From Arundinibacter roseus (lineage in GTDB: Bacteria > Bacteroidota > Bacteroidia > Cytophagales > Spirosomataceae): a stretch of 64,000 bases of DNA. Under the pieces are notes generated by a model. It saw nothing but the letters and a program-made list of their open reading frames with translations, had not been told where the DNA came from and made no database searches. Below are positions 53,642 to 62,384 of this stretch, piece after piece. A program made the translations under genes and the position numbers. Each line of letters begins with the position of its first letter. The stretch's first letter is position 1. Location: NCBI RefSeq assembly GCF_004348825.1, contig NZ_SMJU01000008.1, positions 302,335-366,334 of the forward strand, read 5' to 3'.

Positions 53642-55267
53642 TTATCCGGCGCTCGCCCGAAAGGTGGGTGCCTGCCGTGCCTGTTGGGCTTGTTCAAAGG
53701 CATAGGCAAATTTGAGCAAGGTTGGCTCGCTGTATGCCGTTCCGAAAAAACTCATGCCTACGGGCATTCCCATCACCTGTCCCAACGGCACCGAAATTCC
53801 CGGATATCCTGCCACAGCTGCGATGCTATAACTGGCTTTCGACATCAGGTAATGGTCGCCGGTGATGTGGTCAATCACCCAGCCGGGTGTATCGGTGGGT
53901 GCAATCAGCGCATCCAGTTTGTATTTTTGCAGCGTAGCGTCGATGCCCAGTTCGCGCGACTTTCGGCGGCAATTTGCCCATGCTTTTTGGTAGGCTTTGT
54001 CAATGAGAGGGCCTTTTTTTTCAGCCATAATTAAAATTTCCTGCCCGAAAAAAGGCATCATTTTATCTTTATTTGCCTGATTAAAAGCAATCAGATCTTT
54101 CAGGGAGCGTACGGGGGCTTTTGCCGGGAGAGTGGCCAAATAGGCGTTGAGCCCGTCTTTAAACTCATAAAGCATTACTTCAAACTCATCTTCTCCAAAC
54201 TGAATCGTCGGGTCAATGGGTGCGGGATCTATCACTTGCGCACCCATTTTCCGAAGCAACTTTATCACCTCTTCCATCAGCGCATCAACCTGCTCGCTAT
54301 ATCCAAAATAGCTGCGCTCCACGCCAATCGTTGCGCCTTTTAGGCCATCTATGTCCAAAAATTTTGTGTAATCCGGATAGCTCTGCTGTCCGGCGGTAGC
54401 GGAGTCTTTCGGGTCAATACCAGTCAGGGCCGAAAGCAACAGTGCCGCATCCGTAACGGTCCGGGCCATGGGACCGGCTGTATCCTGCGATTTTGAAATG
54501 GGAATAATTCCGCTCCGGCTCAGCAGTCCTACCGTAGGTTTAATACCCACCAAACCATTGATGGAAGAAGGGCTCAAAATAGAGCCGTCGGTTTCGGTGC
54601 CAATTGCCACAGCGCACAGGTTTGCAGCTGCCGCCGCTCCTGAGCCTGCGCTCGAACCCGACGTAGAGCGATCGGTTGCGTACGGGTTTCGTACCTGTCC
54701 GCCACGGCTGCTCCATCCGCTTGACGAATGGGTGGAACGGAAATTAGCCCACTCGCTAAGATTGGTTTTCCCTAAAAGTACGGCACCAGCCAGCCGTAGC
54801 TGTTTGATAATAAAGGCGTCGTCGGCCGCTACATGTTCGGCCAAAGCCAGCGAACCGGCAGTGGTGCGCATGCTGTCGGCGGTGTCGATGTTGTCCTTAA
54901 TCAAAACCGGTATGCCGTGCAGAGGTCCGCGCGGGCCTTTTTGCTTCCGTTCTTTATCCAGTTGATCCGCAATTTTCAGCGCATCAGGATTGACCTCAAT
55001 CACAGACCGCAGCGTAGGGCCGTTTCGATCAATGGCTTCGATACGATCCAGGTAGAGTTGAGTCAGTTGGCGGGCGGTGTAGGTACCTTCTTCCTGCGCT
55101 GTTTGAAGATCAGCAATGGTTTTCTCATCTAACTCAAAGGGAGCAACCGATGAGGGAGCAGATTCCGTAGCAGCGGAGGTTTCCTGCGTGCAGGCCGACA
55201 CTTGTGAGCCGATAGCCAGCAGGGCGCCGCCCTGTAAACTACTTGTAAAAAAATCGCGACGACGCAT
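53642..55267 (-). CDS. Exported amidase-signature family hydrolase
   Basis: This 541-residue amidase has the Ser-cisSer-Lys triad: Lys124 in VLIKDNIDT, Ser205 in the TSGSSAGSGA loop and the nucleophile Ser229 in GTETDGSI, spaced 24 residues from Ser205 as in the family. The N-terminus begins MRRRDFF followed by a hydrophobic stretch and SAC (Cys26), which suggests a Tat-exported lipoprotein. It may cut amides or act on N-acyl or peptide substrates. The serine hydrolase gene upstream on the same strand ends 93 bp before its start. Confidence 0.9.
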   Translation of the reverse strand: MRRRDFFTSSLQGGALLAIGSQVSACTQETSAATESAPSSVAPFELDEKTIADLQTAQEEGTYTARQLTQLYLDRIEAIDRNGPTLRSVIEVNPDALKIADQLDKERKQKGPRGPLHGIPVLIKDNIDTADSMRTTAGSLALAEHVAADDAFIIKQLRLAGAVLLGKTNLSEWANFRSTHSSSGWSSRGGQVRNPYATDRSTSGSSAGSGAAAAANLCAVAIGTETDGSILSPSSINGLVGIKPTVGLLSRSGIIPISKSQDTAGPMARTVTDAALLLSALTGIDPKDSATAGQQSYPDYTKFLDIDGLKGATIGVERSYFGYSEQVDALMEEVIKLLRKMGAQVIDPAPIDPTIQFGEDEFEVMLYEFKDGLNAYLATLPAKAPVRSLKDLIAFNQANKDKMMPFFGQEILIMAEKKGPLIDKAYQKAWANCRRKSRELGIDATLQKYKLDALIAPTDTPGWVIDHITGDHYLMSKASYSIAAVAGYPGISVPLGQVMGMPVGMSFFGTAYSEPTLLKFAYAFEQAQQARQAPTFRASAG

Positions 55268-55359
55268 GGTTTGTACGTAGGTTTTTTGGAAAAGAACGAA
55301 TCAGAGTGAGCTTTTAAAACCGGCAACAGATTTTTTTGTTAAAAAAAGTATCGAACAAT

Positions 55360-56898
55360 TTACTTTTCTACTTCCCGCAACCGGTACTCCTGAATCAGCG
55401 GTTGATTTTCCGGTGTAAGGGTGAACGATACCCGCAAATTACTTTTTTCACCTTCCAGCAGGTAGCTTCCCCGTAACTGATTTTCAGGAATAATTTCGTG
55501 GACTTTGATGATCTTTCCTGCTTTTTCAAACATCCGTTTTGCCTCCTGTTGCAAAGCCGCCAGCGCATAATCATCAAAGAAATTTTCGGCAAAAAGTCCA
55601 CTCGCTTCGGCGTTGGTCCAGGCAGGCAGCAGGCGGGTAAGTTCCTGTTGCCGCTGTTTCAGAATTACAGAGGCCGGAAGCTGCCGGGGCGTTAGATTTG
55701 CTTTACGAATGAGGGTATCTAGCACCTGCAAATTGATGGGCGTCGTGGGCGCGTAGGTCCGGTTGGCAAAGGAGATTATGCCGATTCCATACTCCGGCAA
55801 AAAACGCCAGTTGGAACCAAAACCGGGCAAGCCACCGCTGTGCCCTACGAACTCACGGCCATCGCAGTCGCGCAGCCAACTAAGGCCATAGGCGTAAGCC
55901 GTAGTGATTCCGCACATACGGCCATCGGGAAAGGTATAGGTTGGGTTGCTGCCGCTGAAATTCCAGGGATGATGCATCTCTCGCAAAGAGCTTCGCCTCA
56001 GCGGGCCGTTGTCGGGCTCGTTGCGCGGGGGCCATGCGGCCATGTGCAGCGCCACATATTTACTAAAATCATCTAGCGAAGAAATCAGCCCACCCATGGC
56101 GCCATACGCGCCGTCGTGCAGCAGCGGCACTTCCGTCCAGGCGTTGTCGATCCACCGATAGCCGTGAGCGAGTTGCTCCGCGGGAATGTCGGTATATTCC
56201 CAGGCCGAGTGTGTCATTCCGAGAGGAGTCAGGATATTTTCGTTGATGTAGTTTTGGTACGTTTTCCCTGACACTTTTTCAATAATATAACCCAGCAACG
56301 TAAAACCCAGATTGCTGTATTCGTATTCAATGCCGGGCGCATTGGAAAACGAAATCTGATTTTTCACAAAAGCCATCAGTTCTTCATTGGTAGCATCAAG
56401 CTGCCGATCGCCCCAGGGATTATCTTCCGGAAAGCCTGCTGCGTGCGTGAGCAGATGACGCAGCGTAATAGACGGGGCATCGGTCGTGAGGAGTTTCAGG
56501 TTTTTCATTTCGGGAATATAGCGTTCTGCCGCATCGTCGAGGCTGAGTTTGCCGGCATCGCGGAGTTGCAAAATGGCCATTGCCGTAAAACTTTTACTCA
56601 TAGATGCTACCCGAAACAGCGATTGAGATGTAACGGGCATTTTTTTTGACAAATCAGTAAATCCAAGGCTTTTGGAATACATCAGCTTGCCATCAACCAC
56701 AAGTCCATAGACTAATCCCGGAATGCGATTCTTTTCCGCAAAATCCTCGTAAAGTTTATCGATGATGGGATAAACTTCTTCGATTCTTTTCTGTCGTTCA
56801 ACATCCGTAAACACCGGCGGCTGATAAGTCTGAGCGCATACCGGCACAACAAGAATAGTACTCATGAAGAAGGAAAGTACAACGTATAAATTTCTCAC
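55360..56898 (-). CDS. Exported serine hydrolase, beta-lactamase/DD-peptidase-like (PF00144 type)
   Basis: This 512-residue protein has a signal peptide (cut near VCAQ, residue 23). The SxxK motif is Ser99-Met-Ser-Lys102 (RVASMSKSF), and the second motif YxN appears in YEYSNLGFTLL. The later HSGGLPGFG part supplies the third motif. Class C beta-lactamases, DD-peptidases and esterases share this fold; a housekeeping esterase or peptidase role is most likely. The C-terminal 90 residues form an extra domain. Confidence 0.9.
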   Translation of the reverse strand: MRNLYVVLSFFMSTILVVPVCAQTYQPPVFTDVERQKRIEEVYPIIDKLYEDFAEKNRIPGLVYGLVVDGKLMYSKSLGFTDLSKKMPVTSQSLFRVASMSKSFTAMAILQLRDAGKLSLDDAAERYIPEMKNLKLLTTDAPSITLRHLLTHAAGFPEDNPWGDRQLDATNEELMAFVKNQISFSNAPGIEYEYSNLGFTLLGYIIEKVSGKTYQNYINENILTPLGMTHSAWEYTDIPAEQLAHGYRWIDNAWTEVPLLHDGAYGAMGGLISSLDDFSKYVALHMAAWPPRNEPDNGPLRRSSLREMHHPWNFSGSNPTYTFPDGRMCGITTAYAYGLSWLRDCDGREFVGHSGGLPGFGSNWRFLPEYGIGIISFANRTYAPTTPINLQVLDTLIRKANLTPRQLPASVILKQRQQELTRLLPAWTNAEASGLFAENFFDDYALAALQQEAKRMFEKAGKIIKVHEIIPENQLRGSYLLEGEKSNLRVSFTLTPENQPLIQEYRLREVEK

Positions 56899-57128
56899 AG
56901 GTAAATATAGAATTTTTGTTTCCGAAGATACAGAGAATTGAGCGAATCAGCTTTGCGTCAAACAATCTCTTTCAGGGCATTCAAGAAATTGACTATTGCA
57001 ATAGTTTGTTTAACGATTTATTGGGTGAAGGTAAATTGTTTTTAGGCAAAATTGGTGACATTTTTTAATTTAGCCATGTTTCCTACATCTTTTACCTTGT
57101 TTTGAAATTACATTATAAGAGTATGAGT

Positions 57129-57172
57129 TGTTTTTCTGATTTGCAATTTGCAAATTGCAAATCAGAAAAACA
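57129..57172. promoter_or_regulatory. 44-nt perfect palindrome directly before the wHTH/nucleotidyltransferase cassette
   Basis: The sequence from 57129 to 57172 equals its own reverse complement, with centre between 57150 and 57151. It contains three TTGCAA cores. It ends 6 bp before the ATG of the wHTH gene. A bound repressor dimer here would shut transcription or translation of the pair. In RNA it would form a stem of about 20 bp. Confidence 0.85.
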
Positions 57173-57178
57173 CAGGTT

Positions 57179-57739
57179 ATGAAAAAGCATAATGGAATGC
57201 GGCCACAGGACATACTAATTCTTGCCCAACTTACCTTAGAAAAAAACAATCTTTCTCAGCAATCGACCGTACCCTTACTTTCAAAAATTCCACAGAACAA
57301 GACCCTTGCGACTTTACTCAAAATTAGTGAAGCTGAGGTTTCCGAATCACTGCGGCGTTCAGAATACGCAGGTTTACTAGCGGATTTAAATCTAAAAAGC
57401 ATCAATAAAAAAGCATTTTTAGATTTTATTATGCATGGATTGCCCTATGTATTTCCTGCCCGTCCGGGGGCATTAGTGAGGGGTGTTCCGACAGCTCAAT
57501 CAGCTCCACCACTCAGCAACTCACTAATTTCGGAGGAGCAGTATGTCTGGGAATATGCTGATGGTACTGTTCGGGGACAGCGTATTGAACCACTATACCC
57601 TACCGTACCGGAAATTGCACAGCAAAATCCGGCACTTTATGAAGTACTATCCTTGATTGATGCCATACGTACTGGTTCGCCGCGCACAATCCGGCTTGCT
57701 TCGCAGGAATTGGAAAAACGAATTATTTCTCATGCATGA
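57179..57739 (+). CDS. Putative winged-HTH regulator/antitoxin paired with nucleotidyltransferase
   Basis: This 186-residue protein begins MRPQDILILAQLTLEKNNLS after a short leader. A helix-turn-helix-like segment lies at about 43-67 (LATLLKISEAEVSESLRRSE). The rest is mixed, with EEQYVWEYADGTVRGQRIEP near 119 and a helical end (NPALYEVLSLIDAIRTGSP). I do not recognise a named family. Start is the ATG at 57179; the frame could open from a TTG at 57155, but that lies inside the palindrome. The stop overlaps the next ATG as ATGA, so translation is coupled. A DNA-binding antitoxin role is inferred from the arrangement. Confidence 0.7.
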   Translation: MKKHNGMRPQDILILAQLTLEKNNLSQQSTVPLLSKIPQNKTLATLLKISEAEVSESLRRSEYAGLLADLNLKSINKKAFLDFIMHGLPYVFPARPGALVRGVPTAQSAPPLSNSLISEEQYVWEYADGTVRGQRIEPLYPTVPEIAQQNPALYEVLSLIDAIRTGSPRTIRLASQELEKRIISHA

Positions 57740-58422
57740 ATTATAGAAACATTGTCAGAATCAAAGTCATCGCTAACGCACTTGCGGAGATTAACCATCA
57801 CGTGGTTTTTGTCGGTGGTGCAGTCGTTGATTTGTATTGCGACGATCCTGCACGTAGCGAATCCCGTCCAACGGATGATATTGATGTTGTGGTTGAGATC
57901 ATTAACCGGGGAGCCTTTGCAAATCTAGAAGAGAAACTTCGATCCATAGGTTTTGAGCCAGACCGAGATTCAGAAGTTATTTGTCGGTATAAATACCACG
58001 ATATTGTGGTTGATATTATGCCAACCAAAGGTGAAATTTTAGGTTTTACGAATCCATGGTATGAAGAAGGAGTCAGTCATACAGAGCATATACATTTAGA
58101 GAATCAGGCACCTATTAAAATTTTTGAAGTAGCCTATTTTTTGGCATCCAAAATAGAAGCCCTCAAATCAGAAAGACATGGGAAAGATTTCAGATGGAAC
58201 AGTGATTTTGAAGACATTATCTATTTATTTGATAACCGAACTACTATTCTACCTGACCTTTTGCAATCAGAATTCTCGGTAAAAAAGTACCTTAAACAAG
58301 AAATTGGCCAATTGGTTCGTCGCCCGTTTATAGATGAAGAAATAACCGCCTGCCTGGATTATTCAAATCAAACGAAAAGAAAACAGAGAATTTTTGAGCT
58401 TTGGCTTCAATTCCTGCACTAA
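57736..58422 (+). CDS. Nucleotidyltransferase-fold protein (AbiEii/DUF-like), possible toxin
   Basis: This 228-residue protein has the nucleotidyltransferase core: GG at residues 27-28 in FVGGAVVDL, the DxD motif in TDDIDVVVE (Asp48, Asp50) and a third carboxylate in VVDIMP (Asp93). A helical tail of about 110 residues (FEVAYFLASKIEALKSERHG) follows as in AbiEii/AbiGii-like proteins. Such proteins pair with an HTH antitoxin in type IV toxin-antitoxin systems. Toxic activity is not shown by sequence. Codon use is AT-richer than neighbours. It converges on the MFS gene with 5 bp between the stops. Confidence 0.85.
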   Translation: MNYRNIVRIKVIANALAEINHHVVFVGGAVVDLYCDDPARSESRPTDDIDVVVEIINRGAFANLEEKLRSIGFEPDRDSEVICRYKYHDIVVDIMPTKGEILGFTNPWYEEGVSHTEHIHLENQAPIKIFEVAYFLASKIEALKSERHGKDFRWNSDFEDIIYLFDNRTTILPDLLQSEFSVKKYLKQEIGQLVRRPFIDEEITACLDYSNQTKRKQRIFELWLQFLH

Positions 58423-58427
58423 CCCCC

Positions 58428-59705
58428 TCACCCATCCAGCAACCCCGGATCATTGGCACCCACTACTTTCCAGGTCAATTCTTTGGTTGGGTCAATGACC
58501 AGCCACAGCAAACTACTGATTCCGAGGAGTGTACCAATGATGTAGAGCGGGTAGTTGTAATCGCCGGCCAGGTCTACGATTTTTCCAAAAAATACGGCCA
58601 GAAAAAAGCCTCCCAATTGGCCAATCATATTCATAGTTCCTGAGACGGTGCCAGCGCGGCTTTTGCCAATATCCACACAAACCGCAAACGAAACGGGAAG
58701 GGTTAAATCTTTAAACAGCATGCCTGCCGAAAGCAGATAAGCCGCCGTGACGTTATCGGTCGTGAGGGCCGAGGTCCACATTACAAGGCTCGACAGCCCC
58801 ATGCCTACCAGCCCGACGCTCGCCCGCCCAATGCGCAGGCCGTAGCGCTTGACGAGCCAATCGCTCAAAAACCCACCCGTGAAACACCCGACCGCTCCGG
58901 ATAAAAAAGGCAGCGTAGAAAAAAGCTGCATGTCGGATTCAGAAAAATGCCGTCCTTCCTGCAAATAGATGGGCATCCAGCTGTAAAAAAAGTACGCGCC
59001 GTACATATAAAAGTGAAACATGATGACCAGCGCCCACAGGTTGCGGCTTCGCAGCAATGCGCCCCAGGCAAGGCTGTGCGCTTGTGGCCGAAACCGTCGG
59101 TTTTCCTGAATATAGGCCAGTTCCTTTTCAGAAATTCCTTTTTTCTCTCCCGGAAAATCCCGAAACCACCAGTACCAAATCGCCGCCCACACCACGCCCA
59201 CAAACCCCATCGTCCAGAACGAAGCCCGCCAGCCAACCGATGCCGCAAGGGGGATCATCAGCAGTGGCGCAAGGGCACCGCCCAGCCGGCCCGCTCCCCA
59301 AATAAAGGCCTGCGCCCGGCCCGTTTCTACCGCCGGAAACCAGCGGGCAATGACAATCGAACTGTTTGGATAGGCCCCGGCTTCGCCCATTCCAAACAAA
59401 AAGCGAATAACGATCAACGCCACAAGTCCTGACGCAACCCCGGTGAGGGCCGTAAATAACGACCACCACAACACCACCCGCAGCAAAACCCGCCGCGGCC
59501 CGAGGCGGTCGCCCATGGCCCCGGTGGGCATTTCAAAGAGCGCATACGCCAGCGAAAAAGCGCCCAACACCCAGCCAAACTCCTCGTTGGTAAGACCCAA
59601 ATCGTCTTTCATACGTTTGCCCACAACCGAAATACACACCCGGTCGAGGTAGGTGATCATGGACAAAGTGAACAGGAAAATCAGGACGCGGTAGCGGTAC
59701 AACAT
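58428..59705 (-). CDS. MFS transporter (anion:cation symporter type)
   Basis: This 425-residue inner-membrane protein has about twelve helices. The first helices (LIFLFTLSMITYLDRVCIS) are followed by GDRLGPRRVLLRV, the loop motif of the family. The pattern resembles the anion:cation symporters that take up sugar acids such as hexuronates or galactarate (GAFSLAYALFEMPTGAMGDR; FGMGEAGAYPNSSIVIARWF). It may serve uronic acids made by the polysaccharide lyases in the region, but this is inference. It stands alone and converges with the nucleotidyltransferase gene. Confidence 0.88.
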   Translation of the reverse strand: MLYRYRVLIFLFTLSMITYLDRVCISVVGKRMKDDLGLTNEEFGWVLGAFSLAYALFEMPTGAMGDRLGPRRVLLRVVLWWSLFTALTGVASGLVALIVIRFLFGMGEAGAYPNSSIVIARWFPAVETGRAQAFIWGAGRLGGALAPLLMIPLAASVGWRASFWTMGFVGVVWAAIWYWWFRDFPGEKKGISEKELAYIQENRRFRPQAHSLAWGALLRSRNLWALVIMFHFYMYGAYFFYSWMPIYLQEGRHFSESDMQLFSTLPFLSGAVGCFTGGFLSDWLVKRYGLRIGRASVGLVGMGLSSLVMWTSALTTDNVTAAYLLSAGMLFKDLTLPVSFAVCVDIGKSRAGTVSGTMNMIGQLGGFFLAVFFGKIVDLAGDYNYPLYIIGTLLGISSLLWLVIDPTKELTWKVVGANDPGLLDG

Positions 59706-59820
59706 AGGCCGTCAGAAAAGGAAGTTGGGCAGGCGGAAAATAGGACGGAGAAAAATAAGGAAGAATCGGGAAAGACACGCACTTTTTGCGCAAAAACCAC
59801 CAAGCAGGAAGGCGATTTGC

Positions 59821-59828
59821 TATATTTG
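59821..59828 (+). promoter_or_regulatory. Predicted -7 element of the threonine gene cluster
   Basis: TATATTTG matches TAnnTTTG exactly and lies 66 bp upstream of the aspartokinase ATG. No clear -33 TTG is present. Confidence 0.45.
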
Positions 59829-59894
59829 CAGCCTGATTGGGCTAAGTATCAGCCTTTCACAGAGTTATTTCTTCCATTTCGAATTGCATAGTTG

Positions 59895-62351
59895 ATGAAA
59901 GTTTTAAAGTTTGGCGGTACGTCGGTTGGCTCAGTAGAAAGCATCAAACAGGTTATAGGAATCCTGGAAACAAATATCGCACAGGGACAACGCGTGGCCG
60001 TGGTGTTTTCGGCCATGGGCGGTGCCACTAATCGCCTGATCGAAATTGCCCGCATGGCGACTGCCGGAAATCAGGAGTACTTTGAGCTCCTCAAAGCCGT
60101 GGAAGAAAGGCATTTTGCTACCATTCGGGGCCTCATAAATGTCAAGCAACAGAGCAGTACGTTTGCCAATGTCAAAGGACTTTTCAATGAACTGGAAGAC
60201 ATCCTGCGGGGCGTTTCGCTCATTCGTGAATTAACCGCCCGTACACTCGACCTGATCATGAGCTTTGGCGAGCGGCTTTCAACTACGATAATCGCCGAAG
60301 TACTTAAAAATAAAGGAGTCAATGCTGAGTACTGCGATGCCCGGAAACTCATCCGTACGAATGCGACTTTTGGCATGGCTGATGTGGATTTTGACGTAAC
60401 CAATCGACAAATTCTGGAACATTTTGCCAAAACATCCGCCCTGCAATGCATCACGGGGTTTATTGCCTCCACAGCCGACGGCATCACTACCACGCTTGGG
60501 CGCGGCGGCTCCGACTACACCGGATCTATTTTTGGATCAGCTCTGGACGCCGACGTGATCGAAATCTGGACAGACGTAGACGGCATGATGACCGCCGACC
60601 CACGCAAAGTACCGAACGCTTTCACGATTCCGGCCATTTCGTATGCCGAAGCTATGGAGCTTTCGCACTTTGGAGCCAAGGTCATTTATCCGCCAAGTTT
60701 GCAGCCTGCATTTGCCAAAAATATTCCTCTGAAAGTTCTAAATACATTCAATACTTCCTTTGAAGGTACGCTGGTAAGTCGCTCGGCCAACCATAAAGAA
60801 TACGCTATCACGGGCATATCGTCAATTGACGACATGGCGCTTGTGAACATTCAGGGAAGCGGGATGATTGGCGTGGCGGGAATTTCGGCACGGCTGTTTT
60901 CGACTTTATCCGAAAATAACATCAGCGTTATTCTGATTTCACAGGCTTCTTCGGAGCATTCCATTTGCTTTACCATTGACCCACGCAATGCCGAACGCGC
61001 CCGCGAAGTGCTCGAAAAGGCGTTTGAAGCAGAAATGCAAAGCGGCGATATTGACAGCATCAGCATCGAAAAAAATGTTTCCATTATCGCCATCGTTGGC
61101 GAAGGAATGCGCAAAAGCTCGGGTGTTTCGGGTAAGCTTTTTTCGGTTTTAGGAAAAAACGGAATTAATATCATTGCCACAGCGCAAGGCTCTTCGGAGT
61201 TGAATATTTCGGTGGTTATTTCTAAAAATGACTTATCGAAAGCGCTCAATGCTATTCACGGTGTGTTTTTTCTTTCCGAAACCCGCTCACTCAATCTTTT
61301 CATTGTGGGCGTTGGCCTTATTGGCAGCACGCTTCTCGAACAGATCCGCAGCCAATCTTCTTTTCTGAGCGATGAGAAATTTCTGAAACTCAACATCGCC
61401 GGATTGTCCAATACCCGCAAAATGCTGCTCGAACCGGGCGGGATTCCGTACAACCGCTGGCGCGACGAACTCGACGAGCAAGGCGTCAAAACCAGCATTC
61501 CGGCCTTTGTGCAGCGTATCATTGAGCTCAATTTACCCAACAGCGTTTTTGTTGATTGCACCTCAGATAAAGATATTGTCAAACATTATGAGACACTTTT
61601 GGATGCGAGTATTTCGGTCGTGACACCCAATAAAGTGGCCAATTCGGGCAGATATTCGGAATATCAGCGGTTGCAGCGCACAGCCTTACAGCGCGGCGTG
61701 AAGTTTTTGTACGAAACTAATGTGGGTGCCGGCCTGCCCATCATCAATACCATTCAGGGATTGATGGCGAGTGGAGATAAATTTATAAAAATTGAAGCCA
61801 TTTTGTCGGGTACGCTTTCCTATATATTCAACACTTTCGGTCCGCATGTGAGCTTTGCCAATGTGGTGCGGGAAGCCAAAGCGATGGGCTATACGGAGCC
61901 CGATCCACGCGACGACCTCAGCGGCACCGACGTAGCCCGTAAAATCCTGATTTTGGCCCGGGAAGTAGGTGTACCTATGGAACCCGAAGAGGTAAAAATT
62001 GCTCAGCTGCTGCCCGATAATTGCCTGCACGCCCCTACGGTAGAAAACTTTTTTGCCGAGCTGGAAAGCTCCAATGACTTTTTCGAAAATCTCTTGCAGG
62101 AAGCTCAGGCTCAACAAGGTGTGCTCCGCTACATTGCTACGCTGGAAAATAATCAGGCTACGGTACAGCTTCGGGTGGTCAATGCCAAACATCCGTTTTA
62201 TAATCTTTCAGGCAGCGACAACATCGTTTCGTTCACTACCGAACGCTACAAAGACCGGCCTTTAGTAGTCAAAGGTCCCGGGGCGGGTGCGGAGGTTACG
62301 GCCTCAGGTGTATTTGCCGACATCATGAGCATCAGTAGCTATTTAGGGTAA
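59895..62351 (+). CDS. thrA: Bifunctional aspartokinase/homoserine dehydrogenase I
   Basis: This 818-residue cytosolic fusion enzyme makes aspartyl phosphate and later reduces aspartate semialdehyde to homoserine. The kinase part starts KFGGTSVGSVESIKQV and contains LGRGGSDYTGSI (around 197) and WTDVDGMMTADPRKV. Two ACT domains lie at about 310-460. The dehydrogenase domain begins near 465 with FIVGVGLIGSTLLEQI and includes VDCTSDK and GAGLPIINTIQGLMASGD. The ATG at 59895 is used. The homoserine kinase gene follows 33 bp later. Confidence 0.95.
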   Translation: MKVLKFGGTSVGSVESIKQVIGILETNIAQGQRVAVVFSAMGGATNRLIEIARMATAGNQEYFELLKAVEERHFATIRGLINVKQQSSTFANVKGLFNELEDILRGVSLIRELTARTLDLIMSFGERLSTTIIAEVLKNKGVNAEYCDARKLIRTNATFGMADVDFDVTNRQILEHFAKTSALQCITGFIASTADGITTTLGRGGSDYTGSIFGSALDADVIEIWTDVDGMMTADPRKVPNAFTIPAISYAEAMELSHFGAKVIYPPSLQPAFAKNIPLKVLNTFNTSFEGTLVSRSANHKEYAITGISSIDDMALVNIQGSGMIGVAGISARLFSTLSENNISVILISQASSEHSICFTIDPRNAERAREVLEKAFEAEMQSGDIDSISIEKNVSIIAIVGEGMRKSSGVSGKLFSVLGKNGINIIATAQGSSELNISVVISKNDLSKALNAIHGVFFLSETRSLNLFIVGVGLIGSTLLEQIRSQSSFLSDEKFLKLNIAGLSNTRKMLLEPGGIPYNRWRDELDEQGVKTSIPAFVQRIIELNLPNSVFVDCTSDKDIVKHYETLLDASISVVTPNKVANSGRYSEYQRLQRTALQRGVKFLYETNVGAGLPIINTIQGLMASGDKFIKIEAILSGTLSYIFNTFGPHVSFANVVREAKAMGYTEPDPRDDLSGTDVARKILILAREVGVPMEPEEVKIAQLLPDNCLHAPTVENFFAELESSNDFFENLLQEAQAQQGVLRYIATLENNQATVQLRVVNAKHPFYNLSGSDNIVSFTTERYKDRPLVVKGPGAGAEVTASGVFADIMSISSYLG

Positions 62352-62384
62352 GGTTTTCGGGTAAATAAAAAAGCACTAATAATA

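Noticed and set aside
57155..57178. TTG start for the wHTH gene
   Set aside because: It lies within the 44-nt palindrome; the ATG 24 bp downstream is a better start.
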